From positions 1 through 64,000 of the forward strand of contig JAIXZY010000024.1 of the NCBI GenBank assembly GCA_027489355.1: 64,000 nucleotides of DNA. The letters are read 5' to 3'. Below, in pieces: positions 1 through 7,938 of the stretch. Numbering within the stretch: the stretch's first letter is position 1; each line of letters begins with the position of its first letter. The stretch is from Paracoccaceae bacterium. Lineage in GTDB: Bacteria; Pseudomonadota; Alphaproteobacteria; Rhodobacterales; Rhodobacteraceae. The translations under genes were made by a program, and so were the position numbers. A model generated the notes under the pieces. That model made no database searches. It saw nothing but the letters and a program-made list of their open reading frames with translations, and was not told where the DNA came from.

Positions 1-2
1 CC

Positions 3-1226
3 CTGGCGGTCGGCTGCTCGGTGCTGGCGAACCTCGCGCTGGTGATGCTGTTCCCCGAGAACCGGCGTCTCAGCGAGGTCGAGGCCTTCTTCACCCTGCT
101 CTTCGACCTGGGCCAGCTGACGTTCCTCATCTTCCTGACCGGAGGGCTGACCAACCCCTTCGCGATCCTGGTGCTGGCGCCCGTCACGATCTCGGCCTCG
201 GTTCTGCGGCTGAGGTCCACGGTGATCCTGGGTGCGCTGGCGATCCTTGTCGTCTCGGCTGCCGTGGTCTGGTACCTGCCCCTGCGCTTTGCCGACGGCA
301 GCGAACTGGTGATTCCGCAGATCTTCGCCTTCGGGTTCTGGCTGTCGATCGTGATCGGCATCCTGTTCCTCGGCCTGTATTCCCGGCGGGTGGCGACCGA
401 GATGCGCTCGATGTCCGAGGCGCTGCTGGCGACCCAGATGGCCTTGGCGCGGGAACAGAAGCTGACCGACCTCGCCGGCGTGGTCGCCGCCGCCGCGCAT
501 GAATTGGGGACGCCCCTTGCCACCATCAAGCTGGTCAGCGCCGAGCTGATCGAGGAGCTGGATGCCCAGCCCGAGCTGCAGGAAGACGCCCGCCTGATCC
601 GCGACCAGGCCGACCGCTGCCGGGACATCCTGCGCGACATGGGGCGGGCCGGGAAGGACGACCTGCACCTGCGCCAGGCCCCGCTGTCCGCCGTCCTGCG
701 CGAGGCGGCCGAGCCGCACCTGTCGCGTGGCAAGCGCGTGGAGTTTTCCTTCGCGCCTACCCAGGACGGCGCCGAGGAGCAGCCGACGATCCTGCGCCGC
801 CCCGAGGTCATCCATGGCCTGCGCAACCTTGTGCAGAACGCGGTGGACTTCGCCCGTTCGGCCGTCTGGGTCGAAGGTGAGTGGACCGCCCGGCGCATCA
901 TCGTGCGGATCACCGATGACGGCGAAGGCTTCCCTCCCGGAGTGATCGGCCGCATCGGCGACCCCTTCGTCCGCGCCCGCCGCATCGAGCCCGAGACCAG
1001 GCGGCCGGGCTATGAAGGCATGGGCCTTGGTCTTTTCATCGCCAAGACGCTTCTGGAACGCTCGGGCGCGGACCTGTCCTTCGCCAATGCGACCGACCCC
1101 TTTCTTGCGCCCGGGGACCGGCCGGAACGGTCCGGCGCGGTGGTCGAGGCCGTCTGGGATGTCGGCGATCTGGTCGCGCCGATGGGTCCCGGCGGACTGG
1201 GTGAGAATACGCGGATCGAAGGGTGA
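3..1226 (+). CDS. regB: Sensor histidine kinase RegB/PrrB, 5' truncated by window edge
   Basis: This is the C-terminal part of a membrane redox-sensing histidine kinase of the RegB/PrrB/ActS family, which in Rhodobacterales phosphorylates RegA to control photosynthesis, respiration and carbon fixation genes. The frame is open to the left edge, so the first transmembrane segments are missing; the GTG at 21 is internal. Visible parts are several hydrophobic helices, the ubiquinone-binding motif GGLTNPF, an H-box AAHELGTPLATI with the phospho-accepting His, the RCRDILRDM segment that carries the redox-active Cys in characterised RegB, and ATP-binding boxes DDGEGFPPG and GMGLGLFIAK. RegA and SenC are expected upstream, outside the window. 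The C-terminal tail after the catalytic domain is short. Family call is secure; the exact signal is inferred from the family. Confidence 0.93.
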   Translation: MAVGCSVLANLALVMLFPENRRLSEVEAFFTLLFDLGQLTFLIFLTGGLTNPFAILVLAPVTISASVLRLRSTVILGALAILVVSAAVVWYLPLRFADGSELVIPQIFAFGFWLSIVIGILFLGLYSRRVATEMRSMSEALLATQMALAREQKLTDLAGVVAAAAHELGTPLATIKLVSAELIEELDAQPELQEDARLIRDQADRCRDILRDMGRAGKDDLHLRQAPLSAVLREAAEPHLSRGKRVEFSFAPTQDGAEEQPTILRRPEVIHGLRNLVQNAVDFARSAVWVEGEWTARRIIVRITDDGEGFPPGVIGRIGDPFVRARRIEPETRRPGYEGMGLGLFIAKTLLERSGADLSFANATDPFLAPGDRPERSGAVVEAVWDVGDLVAPMGPGGLGENTRIEG

Positions 1227-1233
1227 AGCGCAG

Positions 1234-1248
1234 TTAACGGCCAATTAA
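1234..1248. promoter_or_regulatory. Perfect TTAA-N7-TTAA CtrA-type box
   Basis: Two TTAA half-sites sit exactly 7 bases apart (1234-1237 and 1245-1248) in the 71-base gap between regB and the PAS-protein gene. This is the full consensus for the cell-cycle and motility regulator CtrA. It lies 50 bases upstream of the ATG at 1298. Sequence match is direct; CtrA binding is inferred. Confidence 0.6.
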
Positions 1249-1297
1249 CCGATTGCGGCCTAGCCTTTGGGGGTACGGGTAACCTCCGGGGGTCAGG

Positions 1298-2863
1298 ATG
1301 ACAATCGAATGGTCGATGGCGTTGGGTCTGGCGCTAAGCGCGTGTCTTGTCGCGATGGCGGCGGTGCTGCTGGTCACGGCCTGGCAGGGCCGCCAGATTC
1401 CCCGGGTGCCAAGCGTCTTCGACCAGTCGCCTTCGCGCGTGGTCTATCTCTTTGACGGCGAGCGCCTGGTTGACGCCTCGCCTGCTGCCCGCGCCCTTCT
1501 GCCCGAGGGTGAGGATAGCCGGGCATGGTCCCGGCTGCTGGCCCGCTTTGCTCAGGATTTTCCAAATCTTTCCGACAGCTTGGCAAGCCTGCCGCGGGTC
1601 GGCCAGATGCAGATCGCGTCGCGGCCCGGCAGTGCCTCGCCGCTGATCCTGAAGGCCGAGCATGTGGCAGGCCTTACGCGTCTGACCGTTCTTGCCGGGC
1701 AGGAGGAGGAGGCTCGGCAGGGCGACGCGGCCACGACGGCGGCTCTGAGCCAGGAAGTGATGGCGCAGCGTACGGTCCTGTCGCGCGCACCGGTGCTGAT
1801 GTGGAAGGAATCGGCCGAGGGCAACGTGATCTGGGCGAATCATGCCTACCTCATCCGCGCGATCGAGCTTCTGCCCGAGGGTGAGGATCTCTCCTGGCCG
1901 CTGCCGCAGCTTTTCGGCCAGGAAGCCGGAAAGGGCCGCGCGCCCCGCCTGAAATTGCAGATGCCCAGCGGGGCCGAGTGGTTCGACCTTGTGCGGATGC
2001 CGTCCGGGGACGAGACGCTTTGCTATGCACTGGCTGCCGACAAGGCGGTGCAGGCCGAAACCGCGCTGCGCGAGTTCATGCAGACGCTGACCAAGACCTT
2101 CGCCGACCTGCCGATCGGGCTTGCGATCTTCGACCGCTCGCGCTGCCTGCAGATGTTCAACCCGGCGCTGACGGACCTGACCACGTTGCCGCCCGAACTG
2201 CTGATCTCGCGCCCCACGCTGAACGCGTTTCTCGACGCGATGCGCGCCCGCGCCATGATCCCGGAACCGCGCGACTACCGCAGCTGGCGCAAGCAGCTGG
2301 CGCGGCTGGAGGAAGAGGCGACGATGGGACTTTTCGAGGAAACCTGGAGCCTGCCGGGCGGCCAGACCTACCGGGTCATCGGGCGTCCGCATCCGAACGG
2401 GGCACTGGCCTTCATGTTCGAGGACATCTCGAACGAAATGTCCCGGACCCGCCGCTACCGCGCGGATGTGGAACTGGGCCAGTCGGTGATCGACGCGGTC
2501 GAGGATGCGGTGGCCGTCTTCTCGCAGGGCGGACAGCTGGTCATGTCGAACCACGCCTATGCCCGGCTCTGGCAGCACGACCCGCAGGTCCTGTTGTCCG
2601 AGGCCAGCGTGTCCACGCTTTGCGCCTGGTGGCGCGACCATGCAGCTCCGACGCTGCTGTGGGACGACGCCATAGACTATGTGACCAGTTCGGGCGACCG
2701 CACACCGTGGGAAGGCGAGGTGCGCCTTCTGGACGGCCGTCTGGTGATGTGCCGCTTCCGCCCCCTGACCGGAGGGGCGACGCTGATCACCTTCCGCGCC
2801 CAGACCTCTGCCAGTTTCGCCGCGGTCCGGGACACCGGGGCGCTGGGGCTTCTTACGGCCTGA
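1298..2863 (+). CDS. Membrane-anchored PAS-domain protein without an output domain
   Basis: A 521-aa protein with one N-terminal membrane helix (about residues 5-28) followed by a cytoplasmic region with at least two PAS-like domains, roughly 255-375 and 385-500. The second follows the helix-rich SRTRRYRADVELGQSVIDAVEDAVAVF segment start typical of linked PAS units. No histidine kinase, GGDEF, EAL or phosphatase domain follows, so the protein ends at its sensor part. The ATG at 1298 is chosen because GGGGGTCAGG lies directly before it. It is preceded by a CtrA-type box at 1234 and lies 37 bases before tsaE. I recognise it as a conserved Rhodobacterales PAS protein, but its partner is unknown; an adaptor or decoy role for a separate kinase is possible. 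Confidence 0.75.
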   Translation: MTIEWSMALGLALSACLVAMAAVLLVTAWQGRQIPRVPSVFDQSPSRVVYLFDGERLVDASPAARALLPEGEDSRAWSRLLARFAQDFPNLSDSLASLPRVGQMQIASRPGSASPLILKAEHVAGLTRLTVLAGQEEEARQGDAATTAALSQEVMAQRTVLSRAPVLMWKESAEGNVIWANHAYLIRAIELLPEGEDLSWPLPQLFGQEAGKGRAPRLKLQMPSGAEWFDLVRMPSGDETLCYALAADKAVQAETALREFMQTLTKTFADLPIGLAIFDRSRCLQMFNPALTDLTTLPPELLISRPTLNAFLDAMRARAMIPEPRDYRSWRKQLARLEEEATMGLFEETWSLPGGQTYRVIGRPHPNGALAFMFEDISNEMSRTRRYRADVELGQSVIDAVEDAVAVFSQGGQLVMSNHAYARLWQHDPQVLLSEASVSTLCAWWRDHAAPTLLWDDAIDYVTSSGDRTPWEGEVRLLDGRLVMCRFRPLTGGATLITFRAQTSASFAAVRDTGALGLLTA

Positions 2864-2900
2864 GGGTTGCGGCGGCGATCCGCGCCGCTACAGTCGCGCC

Positions 2901-3359
2901 ATGCCGGATGACGTGATCCTTGACCTGCCCACCGCCGCCGACACCGAGGCGCTCGGCCAACGCCTTGCCACGCTGGCGCGGGCGGGCGACGCGATCCTGC
3001 TGGAAGGCCCGATTGGCGCGGGGAAAAGCTGCCTGGCCCGCGCCTTCATCCGCGCGCGGCTGGGGCGCGAGGAAGAGGTCCCGTCGCCCACTTTTACCCT
3101 CGTCCAGGTCTACGAGGATGGCGGTACCGAGATCTGGCACGCCGACCTCTACCGCCTGACCCACCCCGACGAGGTCTGGGAGCTTGGCTTGGACGACGCC
3201 TTCACCTCGGCCATCTGCCTTGTCGAATGGCCCGACCGGCTGGGCGCGCATGTGCCGCCGGACGCGCTGCGCATCCGGCTGGAGGCTCTGGGCGACGGAC
3301 GTCGGGCCGTGCTGTCCGGAGGCCGCGAAGAACTTGTCCGCGCCCTGACCCATGACTGA
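2901..3359 (+). CDS. tsaE: tRNA threonylcarbamoyladenosine biosynthesis ATPase TsaE
   Basis: TsaE is the small ATPase that drives the TsaB-TsaD complex during synthesis of t6A at position 37 of ANN-decoding tRNAs. The 152-aa length fits. The Walker A loop GPIGAGKS is at about residues 36-43, followed by the family motif SPTFTLVQVY and the HADLYRL segment; the WPDRLG motif lies near the C-terminus. It overlaps the next gene, amgK, by 8 bases, starting a run of overlapping genes (tsaE-amgK-murU-addB-addA) that probably is one transcript. Cytoplasmic. Confidence 0.95.
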   Translation: MPDDVILDLPTAADTEALGQRLATLARAGDAILLEGPIGAGKSCLARAFIRARLGREEEVPSPTFTLVQVYEDGGTEIWHADLYRLTHPDEVWELGLDDAFTSAICLVEWPDRLGAHVPPDALRIRLEALGDGRRAVLSGGREELVRALTHD

Positions 3360-4368
3360 CCGGGTCGCCGATATCGCCGCCTTCCTGGCCGCTGCCGGCT
3401 GGGGCAGTGCCGAACGCCGCCATCTGGCCGGCGATGCCTCGGACCGCCGCTATGAGCGCCTGCGGCTTGGCGCGGCGACGGCGGTCCTGATGGACAACCC
3501 GCCCGGCGGCGCCGACGACCCCGCCGCCTTTGCCGCGATGGCGCGTCACCTGAGCGCGCTTGGCCTCTCGGCCCCCGCGCTTCTGGCCGAGGACCTGGAC
3601 CGGGGTCTGCTCCTTCTCGAGGACCTGGGCGACGACCTTTACGCGCGCCTCTTGCAGGCCGATCCCGCCCGCGAGGCCGAGCTTTATGCACCCGCCGTGG
3701 ACGTCCTGCTACACCTGCAAGAGGCCACTCCTCTTGACGGACTGCCGAACCTGACCGCGCAGGACTGGGCGGAAGCGGCCGGTTTCGCGCTGGACTGGTA
3801 CGCCTTTGCGGCCACGGGGACGAAGCCCGACAAGGCTCCCTTTCTGGACGCGCTGACCGCTGCGCTTCTTGCCCATGCAGACGGCCCGCGTGTCCTGATC
3901 CTGCGCGACTATCATGCCGAGAACCTGCTTTGGCTGCCCGGTCGCGCGGGGCTGAAGCGCGTGGGACTTCTGGACTTCCAGCTGGGCCAGTTCGGGCAGC
4001 CGGGCTATGATCTCGTCTCGCTGCTTCAGGACGCCCGCCGCGACGTCGCGCCAGAGACCGAAGCCGCGATGGTAGCGCGGTTTGCGGCTGCGAAAGGGGC
4101 CGACCCCGAGGCCTTTGCCGCACACTATGCTACCCTGGGTGCCCAGCGCGCGCTGCGGATCCTGGGGATCTTCGCCCGCCTCTGCCTCGTCGCCGCCAAG
4201 CCGCAGTATCTCCGCCTGATCCCGCGCGTCTGGAGCCAGCTCCAGCGCAACCTCGCTCACCCCGAGCTTGCCGGACTCCGGGCGATCTGCGATGCCCTCC
4301 TTCCCGAGCCGACCCCCGACATCCTGCAAAAGATCGAACAGCAATGCCCGGCTTCCCCTTCCCGTTGA
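3352..4368 (+). CDS. amgK: Anomeric MurNAc/GlcNAc kinase AmgK (aminoglycoside phosphotransferase fold)
   Basis: A 338-aa kinase of the aminoglycoside-phosphotransferase family. The N-terminal GDASDRRYERL loop, the catalytic-loop segment LRDYHAENLLWL and the metal-binding LLDFQ motif are visible. Its immediate neighbour encodes a MurU-type nucleotidyltransferase. The tsaE-amgK-murU arrangement matches the anabolic peptidoglycan recycling route described in Pseudomonas, in which AmgK phosphorylates MurNAc at C1 and MurU converts it to UDP-MurNAc, bypassing fosfomycin-sensitive de novo synthesis. The start overlaps tsaE by 8 bases. The fold is certain; the MurNAc substrate is inferred from gene context. 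Confidence 0.82.
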   Translation: MTDRVADIAAFLAAAGWGSAERRHLAGDASDRRYERLRLGAATAVLMDNPPGGADDPAAFAAMARHLSALGLSAPALLAEDLDRGLLLLEDLGDDLYARLLQADPAREAELYAPAVDVLLHLQEATPLDGLPNLTAQDWAEAAGFALDWYAFAATGTKPDKAPFLDALTAALLAHADGPRVLILRDYHAENLLWLPGRAGLKRVGLLDFQLGQFGQPGYDLVSLLQDARRDVAPETEAAMVARFAAAKGADPEAFAAHYATLGAQRALRILGIFARLCLVAAKPQYLRLIPRVWSQLQRNLAHPELAGLRAICDALLPEPTPDILQKIEQQCPASPSR

Positions 4369-5048
4369 TGGTCTTTGCGGCTGGTTTCGGCACCCGGATG
4401 GGCGCACTGACAAAGGATCGCCCGAAACCTCTGATCCCGGTCGCGGGTCGGGCGCTGATCGACCATGCGCTGGCGATCGGGGCCGAGGCCGGAGTGTCGC
4501 GGACCGTCGTCAACACGCATTACAAGGCCGACCAGATGGCAGCCCACCTGGCTGGTCGGGACATCGCGATCAGCCATGAACCGGACCAGATCCTGGAAAC
4601 CGGGGGCGGACTGAAGGCGGCTCTGCCGCTCTTGGGGACCGCGCCCGTCGCGATCCTGAACAGCGACGGCATCTGGACCGGCGCCAATCCCCTGACCCAG
4701 CTTGCCGCCGCCTGGGACCCCGACCGGATGGAGGCGCTGCTGCTTCTCTTGCCGCTGGACCGCACGCTGGCCCATGGGCCGAAAGGCGACTTCCGCCTTG
4801 CCCCCGACGGCCGCATCTCGCGCGGCGAGGGGGGCGAGGATCACGTCTACATCGGCGCGCAGATCCTGAAGACCGGGCGCATCGCGACTACCCCCGACGC
4901 GGTGTTCGGCCTGAACCGGACCTGGACCGAGATGATCGCCGCAGGCACCGCCTTTGGCCTGGTCCACGACGGCGGGTGGTGCGACGTGGGCCATCCGGAG
5001 GGGGTTGCCGAGGCCGAACGGCTGCTCCACTCTGCCGGACATGGCTGA
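4368..5048 (+). CDS. murU: MurNAc-1-phosphate uridylyltransferase MurU
   Basis: A 226-aa sugar-1-phosphate nucleotidyltransferase. The nucleotide-binding signature AAGFGTRMGALTKDRPKPL is at the N-terminus and an ILNSDGIW segment (equivalent of the metal-binding Asp) follows at about residue 100. With AmgK it would make UDP-MurNAc from recycled MurNAc. I place the start at the ATG at 4368, which shares its A with the amgK stop (TGATG) and puts the signature right after the start Met as usual for the family; an in-frame ATG at 4344 would add eight residues. It overlaps addB by 8 bases. A role in ordinary NDP-sugar synthesis is the alternative, less likely because of the amgK pairing. Confidence 0.83.
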   Translation: MVFAAGFGTRMGALTKDRPKPLIPVAGRALIDHALAIGAEAGVSRTVVNTHYKADQMAAHLAGRDIAISHEPDQILETGGGLKAALPLLGTAPVAILNSDGIWTGANPLTQLAAAWDPDRMEALLLLLPLDRTLAHGPKGDFRLAPDGRISRGEGGEDHVYIGAQILKTGRIATTPDAVFGLNRTWTEMIAAGTAFGLVHDGGWCDVGHPEGVAEAERLLHSAGHG

Positions 5049-7938
5049 TACCCCGAACCTTTTCGCCCTGCCCCCCGGCGTCGATTTCCCCGCCGAACTC
5101 GTCGCCGGGCTGATGCAGCGGATGGCGGGTCAGCCGCCCGAGGCGCTGGCTCGGGTCACGCTGATCGTCAACACCCAGCGCATGCGCCGACGGGTTGTCG
5201 AGACGCTTCAGACCCGCGGCCCGCTGCTCTTGCCGCGCATCCTGCTGGTGACCGAGGTCGCGGCGCTGGCTGACCTGACCCTGCCGCGCCCGATCTCTCC
5301 GCTGCGGCGGCGGCTGCAGCTTTCGGTGCTGCTTGACCGGCTTCTGGCCACCGGGACGACGCATTTCCCCCGCACCGCGCTTTACGACCTGTCGGACAGC
5401 CTGGCCGCGCTGATGGAAGAGATGCAGGGCGAAGGCGTCTCGCCGGATCGGATCGCGGGGCTGGATGTGGCAAACCACTCGGCCCACTGGGCGCGGATGC
5501 AGGCCTTCCTGGGCATCGTCTCCGAGGTGATGGCGGGCGAGGCCGAGGACGCCGAAGCGGTCCTGCGCCGCGCGGTCTCGGCCTTGGGCGAGAGTTGGAC
5601 ACAGGCGACGCCGCGCCATCCGGTGATCCTTGCGGGCTCTACCGGGTCGCGCGGGACGACGGCGCTGCTGATGCAGGCGCTGGTGCGTCAGCCGCACGGG
5701 GCGGTGGTGCTGCCGGGCTTCGACTTCGACCTGCCTCCGGCTGTCTGGGCCAGCATGGAGGACGCGCTGACCGCCGAGGACCACCCGCAGTACCGCTACC
5801 GCAAGCTGATGGACCTTCTGGACTGCGACCGGGACGCGATCCGACGCTGGACACCGGCCGACGGCCCGGCCCCCGACCGCAACCGACTGATCTCCCTGTC
5901 GCTTCGCCCGGCACCGATCACCGACCAGTGGCTATCCGAAGGACCGACGCTTCCCGACCTTGTCCCCGCGACCGAAGGTTTGACGCTGCTCGAGGCACCC
6001 ACCGAACGCAGCGAGGCGCTGGCCGTCGCCCTTGTCCTGCGCGAGGCGGCCGAGACCGGGACGCGCGCGGCCCTTGTCACCCCCGACCGGAACCTGACCC
6101 GCCGCGTCACCGCCGCGCTGGATCGCTGGGGCATCCGCCCGGACGATTCCGCCGGCCGCCCTCTGGCCCTGTCCGCCCCCGGTCGCCTGATGCGGCAGGT
6201 TGCGGCGCTGTTTGGCCAGAAGCTGACCGGCGACGCGCTGCTGGCGCTGCTGAAGCACCCGCTTGCCTTTTCAGGTCCCGGCCGTGGCCCGCACCTGATC
6301 CTGACCCGCGAGTTCGAACTGCATCTGCGCCGCCACGGTCCCGCCTTTCCGACAGCGGACAGCATCCGCGACTGGGCCGATCGGCAACGCCATGACCGTG
6401 CCGCCGACTGGGCGCGGATCGTGGCCGAAACGCTCTGCGGGCATGAAACGATGGGCCGGATGCCGCTGACCGAGTTCGTCGCCCGCCACCTGGCACTTAC
6501 CGAGGCGCTGGCGCGCGGCTTTGCCGAAACCGGCGCGGGCGGGTTGTGGGACAAGGCCGCGGGCGAAGAGGCGGCGAAGGCCCTGGCCGAGCTTCAGGCC
6601 GAGGCCGACGCGGCGGGCGAGATGTCTCCGCTGGATTATGTGGGCGTCTTCCACGGCGTCCTCCAGCGCCACGAGGTGCGCGAGACGGAAAGCGTGCATC
6701 CCGGCATCATGATCTGGGGGACGCTGGAGGCGCGGGTGCAGGGCGCGGATCTCGTGATCCTGGGCGGTCTCAACGACGGCATCTGGCCCGCCCAGCCCGC
6801 GCCGGACCCCTGGCTGAACCGGGCGATGCGCAAGGAGGCGGGGCTGTTGCTGCCCGAACGCCGGATCGGACTGTCGGCGCATGACTACCAGCAGGCGGTG
6901 GCGGCGCGACGGGTGATCCTGTCGCGTTCGAAGCGCGGGGCCGAGGCCGAGACGGTCCCCTCGCGCTGGCTGAACCGGCTGGTGAACCTGATGGCGGGTC
7001 TGCCCGCGCGGAACGGTCCCCAGGCGCTGGAGCTGATGCGGGACCGCGGCGACGACTGGCTGCGGAAGGCCGCGGCCTTCGACCGGGCAACCGAGATCGC
7101 GGCGGCGAAACGCCCCTCGCCCCGCCCGCCGGTCGAGGCGCGGCCCAAGCGGCTTTCGGTGACCGAGATCAAGACCCTGATCCGCGATCCCTATGCGATC
7201 TACGCCCGCCACGTCCTGAAGCTGAACCCGCTGGACCCGCTGCGACCGGAACCCGACCCCCGCCTGCGCGGCGTGGTCCTGCATGAGATCCTGGAGGTCT
7301 ACCTGCGCCGGGGCGGCGGCGGGCGCGACGTGCTGATGTCCATCGCCGAGGCGGTGATCGCCGACCGAGTCGCCTGGCCCTTGGCGCGCACCATCTGGCT
7401 GTCCCGCATCGGGAAGGCTGCCGACGCCTTCCTGGCCTTCACCGAGGCCACCGGAGGGACCCCCGTCCTGCTGGAGGAGAAGGGGGCGGTGCAACTCCCC
7501 GGCCTGGACTTCACGCTGACCGGCAAGCCTGACCGCATCGACCGGCTGCAGGACGGGCGACTTCTGCTGATCGACTACAAGACGGGCGAGCCTCCGACGG
7601 CGAAGCAGCAGATGCATTTCGACAAGCAGCTTCTCCTCCTGGCCGCGATGGCCGAGGAAGGGGCGTTCAAGGGGCTGGATGCCGAAGAGGTGGCGCGGGT
7701 GGTCTATGTGGGTCTCAAGGCGCAGCTCAAGACACAGGAGGTCGTGCTGACCCCCGGCCAGATCGCCGAGGTCTGGGCCGAATTCGCCCGCCTGATCGCC
7801 GCCTATGCCCGGCCCGGACAGGGCTACACTGCCCGCCGCGCCCTGGAATCGGTCCGCGATGCCAGCGACTACGACCACCTGTCGCGCTTCGGCGAATGGG
7901 ACATGACCGACGACCCCGCGCCCGAGGTGCTGTCGTGA
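5041..7938 (+). CDS. addB: Double-strand break repair protein AddB
   Basis: A 965-aa subunit of the AddAB helicase-nuclease, which resects double-strand ends to load RecA. The N-terminal half is a degenerate helicase-like region; the C-terminal RecB-type nuclease domain carries LIDYKTG with the catalytic Asp and Lys at about residue 845. The segment where Firmicutes AddB has an iron-sulfur Cys reads SVTEIKTLIRDPYAIYA, without Cys, and no CxxCx5C cluster exists near the C-terminus, so no Fe-S cluster is expected. The ATG at 5041 overlaps murU by 8 bases; a longer in-frame extension upstream runs through murU and is rejected. The stop overlaps the addA start (GTGA). Confidence 0.92.
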   Translation: MADTPNLFALPPGVDFPAELVAGLMQRMAGQPPEALARVTLIVNTQRMRRRVVETLQTRGPLLLPRILLVTEVAALADLTLPRPISPLRRRLQLSVLLDRLLATGTTHFPRTALYDLSDSLAALMEEMQGEGVSPDRIAGLDVANHSAHWARMQAFLGIVSEVMAGEAEDAEAVLRRAVSALGESWTQATPRHPVILAGSTGSRGTTALLMQALVRQPHGAVVLPGFDFDLPPAVWASMEDALTAEDHPQYRYRKLMDLLDCDRDAIRRWTPADGPAPDRNRLISLSLRPAPITDQWLSEGPTLPDLVPATEGLTLLEAPTERSEALAVALVLREAAETGTRAALVTPDRNLTRRVTAALDRWGIRPDDSAGRPLALSAPGRLMRQVAALFGQKLTGDALLALLKHPLAFSGPGRGPHLILTREFELHLRRHGPAFPTADSIRDWADRQRHDRAADWARIVAETLCGHETMGRMPLTEFVARHLALTEALARGFAETGAGGLWDKAAGEEAAKALAELQAEADAAGEMSPLDYVGVFHGVLQRHEVRETESVHPGIMIWGTLEARVQGADLVILGGLNDGIWPAQPAPDPWLNRAMRKEAGLLLPERRIGLSAHDYQQAVAARRVILSRSKRGAEAETVPSRWLNRLVNLMAGLPARNGPQALELMRDRGDDWLRKAAAFDRATEIAAAKRPSPRPPVEARPKRLSVTEIKTLIRDPYAIYARHVLKLNPLDPLRPEPDPRLRGVVLHEILEVYLRRGGGGRDVLMSIAEAVIADRVAWPLARTIWLSRIGKAADAFLAFTEATGGTPVLLEEKGAVQLPGLDFTLTGKPDRIDRLQDGRLLLIDYKTGEPPTAKQQMHFDKQLLLLAAMAEEGAFKGLDAEEVARVVYVGLKAQLKTQEVVLTPGQIAEVWAEFARLIAAYARPGQGYTARRALESVRDASDYDHLSRFGEWDMTDDPAPEVLS

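Noticed and set aside
4954-5040. Longer N-terminus for AddB
   Set aside because: The extra residues are read through murU in another frame; the ATG at 5041 gives the family start and a typical 8-base overlap.
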